Below are positions 7,903 to 18,600 of a stretch of 22,007 bases of DNA, piece by piece. Source of the stretch: Plakobranchus ocellatus (Eukaryota > Mollusca > Gastropoda > Plakobranchidae). The stretch lies in assembly GCA_019648995.1 (NCBI GenBank), contig BLXT01000981.1, positions 784,660 to 806,666 of the forward strand, given 5' to 3'. Position numbers and translations under genes: made by a program. A model generated the notes under the pieces. It saw only the letters and a program-made list of their open reading frames with translations, was not told the origin of the DNA and ran no database searches. Every line of letters begins with the position of its first letter. The stretch's first letter is position 1.

Positions 7903-10900
7903 GTGAGTTTAAATGAAATCATTTAAAATTGTATTGTAAGCTGTAAAATTGTCAAACACAGACACCTATAGCTGAAAACAGACAATTCTGATTGCTCTCT
8001 ATAAGTGTCAACCAAGAATTGCAATTTAGGATCTTGAACACATAAGCAAATGGATTAAAGCTAAGAATAAATTTAATGAAGTGTTTTCTTTGGACAGTCA
8101 TTATGTATTAGGCTGAAGATAGACATTTGAAGAAAATAAATTTTGCTGAAGTGTGTTCTAGTTTTACAATGGCCTCCTCAGATCAGAGTAAACAAAATTT
8201 TCAGGAATGGCCACCTCATCCGTCAGGCTTTTCAAAAAAAAAACAATCTGTTTTAAGTGGCCCTCTTTTAAAATTCCCCTTGGTAGCTACCTAAAGAGTA
8301 GACTAATTTATACTTGAGAACATTGCATTTAAGTAGCTAGAAATTCATTTAGGTATTATATAATTGGGCAGCTATGCAAATCTATAAAATATATACAAAA
8401 CTAATATCTTTAAGGCTCTGTTGGGAAGTATTGACTGCTGGCATGTCTCTAACTTTCGCTAGCTTTGTTAATTTACATTTTACAGAATATAATTATTGAC
8501 AAGAAAAAGAAAAAAGACTCTACAATGACAATGTTGTTTAACATAGAATAAATTTGAAAGTTTTGGGTGCATAAGAATTCTAATTTTTACAGGATGATTA
8601 TGATGAAGTCACCTCATATGAGGAACTGCGACTAAAGAATCTGGAGGACAACAAGCTTATGGTGATTTTCCACTTTTTTCTATGCAATTTTTTTTTCATT
8701 GTATTCTGTATACATCATTCATTGTATGAGAAGGGTTGTCGTCAGTAGACTATTTTCAGGGTCTGTGCACTTAATACAATTATCAGGCATGGGAATTGTC
8801 CACAGAAACGCGGGTTCTCATGGAAAATAAAACAATTCTGCGCAGAAATTTTAACCGGTCTGCGGAAAAAATGTCTTGGGAGCAAAATTGAAAGTGAAAA
8901 ATGGGTTTTATACATTGTATACAACAGTAAATTCTGCTGCTAGCTGCCAGGAGAGGCTTCCAAAGTGCTGTGAATTAGTGAGGAATTGTTTTCAGCCGGG
9001 AGGGCATCACTCCCCTGGGTCCACCATCGGGGTGTTGTCCCTGCACCCCACCAAGGTCTAGGCAGCCCTTGGACCCTGGCCTGGCTTCAGCATTTTTCAC
9101 ATAAGCAATTCCCATGCCTTAATCATGGTAAATTTATGAGCATAGTTGTCATCTAATGCAGACTGTTAAAGTGCATATTCAGCTTAAACCTAGGGTTTTA
9201 TGGTCTGACAGATCAATTTTCACCAATTGACACCATTGTAAGTACTTTATGTTCACCTTAATGCATGCCTTTAGTTCATGCAGGCAGATTAGAGTAAAAA
9301 ATCAGAATGGTCTGGAAGTTGGATCACCTTTCTAATTGTCCATATGAAATCATGGTGTACACAGTCAGAGAACTATCATTGGCAGCATAACAAATGTGCA
9401 AAGAAGTGGTTGGCTTCTAAACAAATAGTATGGGAAAGGCATAGTCTGAGTCTTAATCCAGGCCTTACGTAGGTTTTTCCCAGGGGGGTGGGAGGACAGA
9501 TAGTGAGCTTGCTCTTATTCATCTTTAAAGTATCCTTTACTGTCAGCAAGTGTACAAAGTCATACAATGGGCATTGGGAGAAGGCAATATACTGTCTGGA
9601 AAGTCTAATGCCTTTTACCACACAGAGAACTGGCCACCTGGGACAATGATTGGACAGCCTATAAGCTAACTAAATGTAAAGTTCCCACCAGACTAGATAT
9701 CCTGAATACTGACCATTTTTCCCCCAGCCCTTGTCTTGTCTTTCAATGATTGGGTGTGTGTGTGTTGGTGATGATTAGGTTGCTTGTTAGTGATCACTTC
9801 TTTAAGACTACATACATCCATACCATCTTTGCCTCATTCTGCATTCCAGTCGGTTACAATGATTGGGTGAACATCGCAGTTTTGAAGTTGTAAAAAAAAG
9901 ACATTTTTATGCACATTTGTTATGCTGCCAATGATAGTTCTCTGACTGTGTACACCATGATTTCATATGGACAATTAGAAAGGTGATCCAACTTCCAGAC
10001 CATTCTGATTTTTTACTCTAATCTGCCAGCATGAACTAAAGGCATGCATTAAGGTGAACATAAAGTACTTACAATGGTGTCAATTGGTGAAAATTGATCT
10101 GTCAGACCATAAAACCCTAGGTTTAAGCTGAATATGCACTTTAACAGTCTGCGTTAGATGACAACTATGCTCATAAATTTACCATGATTAAGGCATGGAA
10201 ATTAGCCTAATGTGGAGAATCATTCAATACCAACCTAAGGAAAGTAATCATCTCTATTTACTTTGTACCCTCCTTAGCGCACAATATATAAATGCATACA
10301 CAATGACATTACCAAGCACTAAAGCGTTTAGATGGTAACTACTGCAGGAACAGTGGCAGAAATAGTTCTAATAGCGGTCATAAAAATCATGATAATGATA
10401 CCGTGCAAGTGTTTGGATCCTGCAAATTTTTTTTATCTCACTTATAACAAGATTTTAATTCATGTTCTTGGTTTGTTTAGAACCTGGACTTTGAAGTTGT
10501 AGAACAATATCTGCTTTTGTATTTAACAAGTTCCTTTGTTTATAGACAAAGTAAAGATTTTTAATGATTTCACAAGTCTTTTTTTTTGTTGTTGTTATTG
10601 CTGTTTTTTCAATTGCAGTTAAAAAAGTTGATGCTGGATTCAGCGCACCTTCAGCCTTTCAAACCAGTTGCACCTCCCAAGGTTAGATTTGATGAATTGA
10701 TCAGCCTATCCAGTACTTGTAGTAATCAAACTTAGAAGTAGGCGTTATATTCTGCCTTTATTTATCGTTGTGTCATTTTGTGAGGTTTTAATGTCAAAAA
10801 AAATAAATTTACGATGGATTAAAGCTTCATTTTTTAAAGTTTTGAGAGAAAAAAGCCTTCCATTCACTGATATTATTTGTTCTTATTTTAACTTAAAAAT

Positions 10901-12641
10901 TGTGCAGTTAAAATATTTAGAATTTTTTCTTTTTTTTTTAGCATTCATGTAAATCTGGTCTATCTGCTTGTTAAGAGATGATATTGAAATATCAATTTTA
11001 TTCCTTAACCAGAAACGAAAACCCCAACGTAAGATTCTTGCAGAAGATTCTTTTTTGCGCCGCAATCCCTCTCGAAATGCTAGAGCTGCACCTGCACGTT
11101 TCGATTTACCATACACAAGATCAAGGAGTGGCTCTGTCTCGTCCACTATGTCATCGACATCATCTTCATCAACTTCAACGCCAATGTCAACTCCTGAGGT
11201 GGTTATATTGGTTTTCCTAGAAAATGTGGCTGTTTTAATGCTTTTATTTTTTTTTAGTTCAAGCCTGAAAGCACTCATTGCAATCAAATGGAGATTTCAT
11301 GAATTCAGACCTGCCAACCGTCCCGGAAAATGAGTGTCTGTCCCGCAGTCCCGCATTTGATAGAAGTGTCCCAGAATTCAGCTTTGTTTCGGGACAAAAA
11401 TTACGATTTTTGCTCTTCTCATTTATACCGCTCTTCCGCAAATAAAGGTACTTTTCTTTTAGTTTCCGTTTTCGTTTTCCAGGCCTTCATCATTTATATC
11501 AATATACCTAATACTGATACTACTTCAGTATGGTGCTCCCTTGTTATCGATATAAACTTCTAAAAATAAAAATAAAGCATCATGCACCAGTCTCCTTTCT
11601 GTTTATAGTTCTTCCTTTCAGTTTTTCCCCGATCGTCGATGCAAAAGTAGCATTACTATAAGTGCTTTGGTTTTTCATTACCGTTAATTATTTATGTGAG
11701 TTGCATCCACATGCTTGGGAAGTGTAATCAACGATTACAACATAACTGGAGGAGAGCTAGATCAATAGAATTTTCTCTGTGAATAGTCTCGAGTTAATGC
11801 TAAACTCGATACTTTGTGCTTTTTTTCAATGAAGTCGACAGTCGTATAATTTCTAGAACCGCGCATTAGGTCTAGATCGCGATAGTTATCTTTGAAGATC
11901 AAGGTCTATTAAATCTTTCAATTGTGATAATGTGAGTAGTCTTGATCCAAATTCTAGATCTAGGTTTTGATTTATATTAAATCTGCAGACCTGTGTTAGT
12001 CATAATTTCATTTTTGTGATAGATAGGCTTAAAGAGTAGATGCACTTAGATCTAGATCAAGATATAGATCTTTATGGTGAATGAAGTTATAGACTGTGAA
12101 ATGCAGAAGAATTTGTAAAAATCTTTAGGTTTAGAACGGTAGAGAGGATGGAATGTTCACACACGGGAGGGGAGGGGGTCTTTTTTTTCTTAAATATTAG
12201 GCCAGGATGAAAATACAATCCTATGATTGGCCTTTATTGCATCAAGTTTCAGACAATGATTTTTTTTCAAATTCATCCAAAGGATGTCTTATTTAATATT
12301 GGCCTTCTCACTACTCTTCTTAGTTACTTAATGAGAAAATCCTGATATTACTAACTAAAATTTTATCTGGATTTATTGTCGGCATAAAAAATATTGTCTT
12401 GTCCCCATTTATCAGTCTAAATAAAAAAAAGGCAGATGTATAATTCAATAGTTATTTCACTGCACTACATAGAGACACTTTCAAATAACCAAGCATAATT
12501 ATCACTAAGGACAGCCAAAGCATTGAAAAAATGTTTTGAAGGATTAGCCTGGCCAAAATTGTTGTTAAAAATAAAAACTACAAAAATCTGTCTTTATAGT
12601 AAGGATAAAGAACACTTCAGTGATCATTATGAATAGAACTT

Positions 12642-12687
<46 letters not shown>

Positions 12688-15600
12688 ATGTGAGTCATGA
12701 TAGCAGTAAAGAAAACAAAAAGAGACACATTGCTGGATAGATCACCTCATGGATTATGATCACAGTTAAAATGTTGGACATATTTTCAACCATAGAAGTG
12801 TATCAAACCAATTTTTACTAGCACGAGCATGGCTTCAAACTGCCTAGCCACCTATACAAAGAGTTTTGTATCCTGCCAACCTAAACATCAGGCATTGCAA
12901 TGGCCTCATCATAACAGTTTCTTCTTGCACCAACATCTCTGCTGGCTGCTTACACATAACCAATTCTGCGTCTTGCTAACTGTTATTATGACATCAAACC
13001 AGTTAGCTCTGGCAATTGCTTATTCTGGATTAATCTCTTGACTGAATTAATTGAACCTAGAAAGGGGATTGTGCTGCAATTCGATGGTTTACGTTTGATT
13101 ATCCATTTTTCAAGAGGTTTGTTGTATAGTGTACTGTATAATCTGGTTACATTGAATCTTCAAACTTTAATTTGTTTGTTTAGCACTAAAATGCTGTCTG
13201 TCTTATTTTTTTGTGTGCATGCGTGCGCATGTGTCCCTGAAAATGGACCTTGGTGTCCCTGAAAACACATTTTTGAGGTTGGCAGGTCTGTGAATTTCAG
13301 AGAAGAGACCTACATGAATATCATGTCAGTGGCTGGTTGAAAAGAGAAAATAATTTTTACTTCATCAATTCTACATACTTTCTTTTTTATACTAACTTTT
13401 TTTGTTTAATCTAAAAAGAAAAATATCTGAAGCAAATTAAAAAAGAAATTTTTTTTTTTCTAAACACGCTTTATGTGCTTTCAAATGATTTTGTAAAATT
13501 TTTATTTGAATAAGTTTTGTATCAAAGTATAAATTTTTGTAAGGCAGTCCAAAAACTTTTTAAATGTGTAATTTTGTTTGGCTTTCAATTGCAATGCACA
13601 AATAAATTTACAACACATAAGTAATACAAATATTTAAACACAGCTGTCAAAGTTACGAATATACTTTCTGATGCACTGAGATATTTCTTTTTTTTTTTAA
13701 AGCTAAATCAGCAACTGCAAGATTTTTTGTTTGTTTTTTGTTTTTTTTTTTTTCATATAAAGATGGCCTAAGCCCATGTTTGACACATATTGCAAAGGAG
13801 ACGAAAAGAAGCAATGCTTTAAAAATCAATCATGTGACCATCAATTTGTGTATTGAACATCAAATATGGTAAAGTTGTTTTGTTGAAACTGCAAAACTGT
13901 AAAGAAACATCATTAACGCTCAGTCAAAAACAAATATATAAGTTGTGCAGCCTCATTTTACATCTTGTAGAAGACTTGCATTTCTTTCTTTTTTTTTTTT
14001 TTTGCTATTTTGTTCTGTGTGTGTGTGTGCAAAAAAAAGTTTGATTTAAAGAATGGCAGCATTCAACATACATAAATTCTAGCACAGTTAAAAACAAAAA
14101 CTCCTATGAAGTGTGCATAGGCAGATTCTGCTAAATAGCATGGACATATCTGTGCTCTTCCAGAGAAGGATCAATCTTGACCAGTCATTCTTGGAAGTTC
14201 AATATTGGAGAAATAAAAAGATTTTTTTTTTACATAGTGAAGCATTAAGTGAAAAATCAAGTCAGATTTTACATTGCACCTTTTAAGAAAGGAGGAGGGG
14301 TGATTTTATAAGTAAAGGCAATACAAAATTAATGCAGTGTACACTGAGAATTTCTGGTATATTTATCAGTATACATGTATAAGGCATAATCAGCACAAAA
14401 AAATAATTACAGATGAACGCATGCTTATGAAATCATGATGGAGATTAATATGACTTCAGTTTACAGCAAATGTACTTAAAGTATTAGCTAAGGTATGATA
14501 TCTTTTACATGTTAAAGATTTACACTGTTGACAAAACGTTTGGATCAGTTTTCCAGCAAAAAAAGTTTGAATCATGACTTGGCCCTTTCCATTTTAGAGC
14601 CGTCTTTTCTCGAAAGAAGAAAATGAGAATCTACAATTTCTTTTTTTTAGGAAAAGCATGACAGTACATCGGGCATGTCTTTCTACCAGTAATAAGAAAA
14701 GTTCACATTAGCTTGTCATAAGTCTCATTCTCTGTTGAGAAATAGATAAAACAAGCATATTTTGTTCAAAAAGAGAAAATTAACAATAAAATTGCTTGCA
14801 TAAGTGTTTAGCAAAGCCAGTTTGCACATAAATATTAAATAAGCTAATTTGATGAAAGATCAATATTTCAATATTAGATTAAGCATAATATAGGTTTTTT
14901 TCAAACGTTCAAGATAAGAAGAAAAAAAAAACTTGATTCTCCTCCATGACTTAACCAACATAGAACTAGATTTGAATGCTCAATGTCAATGTTAGCTTAG
15001 ACTAATTAATGCATTGAAATAAAATTTCTCCTTTTCTTATTTTTGTGAAAATGTTTTTAAAATAAATTTCAATAAATATGAAGCTTAGAATCCAGTTGAA
15101 AGTACTATATTATTAATGCTCAATGCTGCTCAGCAAGGTTCGAACACCTGTTTTAGGCTAAGTAGAAGAAATGCATGTGTGCCTTTTTTTTTTTTCACTA
15201 GTACTTAGTTTGTCTTCACAAGTTGAAATAAAGAAGGCTCCAAATAATTGCTTTAATTGCCAGTACTACTTTAAATGGGCTTGTGATATGCATATATATA
15301 TTTACCTTTATCTTATTTTTGTGGGGGAAAGTACTTATTTTGTATCATCTTAAATGCCCTCATAAGCTTAACAAAAGTCATATGAAATTAAAGCTTATTC
15401 TGTTGACCTTTGAATTTGACAAAACGTGTGTCGGCACAGTGCACAATGGAGATGATAATCTGGGTTTAAGAAAAAAGAGATAGACTTGGCTTTTGACAAC
15501 TGTAAATCACATTTTAATCCGTGTTTTTGAAAATTTGGAAAAAGTAATACATGTATTGCACTGTATTGAACGCAATGCCCAACATTTGCAGGAAGAATAG

Positions 15601-18600
15601 ATCTTTTTTTTTTGTACAGATTGTTTATATTGAGAATGAACAAAAACACCCTTGTATGTCAAGTTGTTTTTCTGTAAAAATCTAGGTTTCAGCATGTTTG
15701 GCTCCCATTTGGGAGTTTTACTTATGTTAGATCATTATCTTTTTAAAAAATACATTTCAAAAATTTAATTGCCTTTTTTCTATCTGCCTCTTTTTTTCCT
15801 CTTTTTCTCTCTGTCTTTGATGAAACATGTTCATAGTATTCAAGTTATCAAAAATATTTTCTTTAAAAATCCTTTTTCAGAAACTTGTTGTGAGATTTGG
15901 TTTCTTCAAAAGTTTCAGTGACAGATCATCAACTGTTTCATCCAATGACCTGGAGAATGTGAGTTATAATCTCGAAAATTACAGTGCATACCTGATATAT
16001 CGATATTGAAGGTTCCAGACAAGTTATGTTGATATGAGAGAAGGTCGATATGAAAGAAACCTTTCGGAAAGAAGTTTTGATATTGCAGGGGTAAATTTTA
16101 TTATGTTAGTATGATTTTTGTATATAATTAGTAAACACGTGATCTCCGGCGTTTAGGTGAGGGCGCCAATGTTGGGGCTCAAACCCTTGACAGAAGGGTC
16201 CTTGCAGATCTCTGGGTGGACTCGCAAACCACTGTGCCACCCACGTCGTGTGTATTTAATTACAGGATGTTTTTTCTTTCATATGTACTGTAGATCTAAT
16301 GGAAAGCATCTTAGCATCTACATATTGCAGCTGTTTCTCTTGAGTAAAAAAAAAAATGATAAAATGAGCCGTGCTTCCTTTTCATTCAGTCTTTTTTAAG
16401 TGATTGTTCGGCCCTTAAAAGGACCAGTTGGTTAAATCAAATTTTCGTCAACCTTCCCTGTCAGTCTATGCCATTCACTTTCTACACCCCTTTGACTAGT
16501 AACAGTCAAACAGAACAATCTTTTTCGCTGCATAAAGCTGGTCTATCAGAAGGATATGGATGCCTGCTTCGGCTAGCTTACACAAACAGTGACACACACT
16601 CTATGTCTCTCATGAAAAATTGGACAATGTTAGGGAGGGTGTGGTCCTGTGAAAATCAATTCCTTGGGATAGAGAAAATGTGTTGATTTTAGGCTAGAGT
16701 TTAAGTTAAACCTTGGCAAGTTAAGTAAAGAGGTGAGAGTTCTGCAAAAGAGTTGTAATTAATAGAAATGTTTTCGACACCAAAAAGAAATTAAGTCTAT
16801 TATAGCCCCCTATCAAAGCACAGGAAAAGCGGTACAAGTAGTACATGCTCATCTTCAGAAATAAGATTTTAAAAATGTTTTAGGTCTTTGAAAGTATCTT
16901 GACGATCGGAGAAAGTTTTTTGTTGGATTATTGAAGTGGATTTAGTTCCTTTGAATAGAAAATTAGTGGAATTTATCAGATTTAGATCTAGATGGCCTTT
17001 TATAAATGTTTGTATTCCTTTTCAAGTATAAATTCATTTTTCTGAGCTATCATGAAACCTCTTGGACTGCGCCATTATAATATATTGTGAATCTCCTCTT
17101 GGACTGCACTATTGTAATACATATTGTACTTTGAAAATCTTTAAAACTCCATAATGCGTTTGCACTTTTTAAAAAAATTAACAAGACGTACAGCATGATA
17201 AAGATTTTATGTTATAGTGGTTGAAGAAAGAGGGAGGGGGGAGTGAGAGGATTAATACATTGTTTAAAAATTATATAAAATTATATTTTTTAAAAATAGC
17301 AACTGTACTTCATTTTTGCTTGATGGTATTCAGCTCAATGCACATGTGATATTTCAGAAAAATCTGAATTACATAAAAACTAAGGGCTGCAGTGTTAAAA
17401 TAAGTGTCTAGAGCGATCTGGCATCTACAAAAACATAGGAATTGATATAAAATTGAAATAACAAATTTTGAACTTCAGTAGTGTTCCAGGATCGTGACAA
17501 AATTACGTTCAACTTTTTTTAAAAAAGAGCTTACTGTAATCAAATAATTAACTCTTTATTTTCAGCTCAACGAAGATGAGGAAGGCTTTCAATTACCTGT
17601 GCAAAGACGGAAACCCAGAGCCTATCATGAAGTTTTGTCAACAGAAGATATCACGCAAGCACATTTGGATATGGTGGCAGTTGTTGTATCAGACAAAAAA
17701 TATGATAGCTTTCAAGTAGGCATAGATTACCTTTCCTTAACTCTTGTCTCTAACAAAGCCTTCTGTATAGACTGTTCAGTATGGTAATTAACATACATTA
17801 TGATTTTTTAAATTTGTATTTATGTGCAACTGCGCATTTTCCTTTTTGTTCAATGTGAAGTCAAAATTAAATTTGGTGAGAACAATTAAGTTAATACAGA
17901 TCGTTGTTGCAAATGGCTAAGAGTTGCACTTGTTGAAGCTGGATTGACGATTTCAATCAGTCTCTAGCCTCAGCATTTGTGATGATAGATTAGAGAAGAA
18001 AAAAAGTCTTTGCAGTGGGAAGGAGCTCCTCAAATTTTTTTTTTTATTTTTTATTTCAAATAGACATCTTTAACCCTATCTGCACGGGGTGTTTTATTGT
18101 CGTATCCGTACATCGGGGGTAACTGAGTGCCCCCACATTTTAATATCAATAAAGTCTCTTACGTTCGTGTGGGATAACTGTGTGACCCCATACTGTATAT
18201 AGTAGAAAAAATCCCTATATACGTATCTCTACATGGAGGGCAACAAAACCCATCCCATACTTTACATAGTAAAAAATGATGGAGGGTTTCAGAAATGAGC
18301 TCAGGTCAGTTCAATATTGATTTTTTGTCAATCATTGTTATGCATTGTGTGTCAAATTTAATGTTTGAGGAATACTCTAAAGCTGAAAGAAAAATTCCCA
18401 TTTTAAGTATTTTTAAAAAATTAAAAACAAGCCTTGGCATAACAAAATTATTCCACACATACGGATAGGGTTAACCTTTACTAGTGAATTGGCCATAATG
18501 GCCAAGGGGGTGGTGGGGCAAGGCAATATTGGAAAAAAATTTGTATCAATGTTTACTAAAGCAACAGCCCCCATCTTAAATTTCTGTGAGCTAATTATGT

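Larger units (their letters stand above)
8662..10618 (+). other. CDCA7 intron 2 (1957 bp)
   Basis: GTGATT..GCAG intron. More than two thirds is taken up by the 335-bp TIR element and the long inverted repeat; 10204-10618 is plain AT-rich intron ending in a T-rich tract before exon 3. Confidence 0.8.
11199..15880 (+). other. CDCA7 intron 4 (4682 bp)
   Basis: GTGGTT..TTCAG intron, the longest in the window. The first half is the 1985-bp TIR element (11306-13290). From 13291 to 15880 it is AT-rich with frequent T and A homopolymers and short GT runs; no gene or element could be supported there. Confidence 0.8.
15959..17565 (+). other. CDCA7 intron 5 (1607 bp)
   Basis: GTGAGT..TTCAG intron. It contains the antisense SINE copy and a 37-bp tandem duplication. 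Near 15999-16085 there is a short cluster of TCGATAT/TTGATAT words of unknown origin. The remainder is AT-rich with nothing recognised. Confidence 0.8.

Noticed and set aside
8876-9061. Plus-strand frame in the 335-bp TIR element (contains [13 protein letters not shown])
   Set aside because: The frame exists only because the element is GC-richer; there is no transposase motif or known domain, and it lies in an intron.
10883-11287. 134-codon minus-strand open frame
   Set aside because: It is the antisense shadow of CDCA7 exon 4 and its flanking introns; its acidic stretches are complements of the Ser/Thr codons of the real exon.
15137-15149. tRNA B-box-like GGTTCGAACACC
   Set aside because: No A box at the expected distance and no cloverleaf around it; probably chance or a very old SINE scrap.
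17716-17787. Read-through of exon 6 to a stop at 17785-17787
   Set aside because: The frame stays open, but a consensus donor at 17716 and the exact match of exon 7 to the family show that this is intron.
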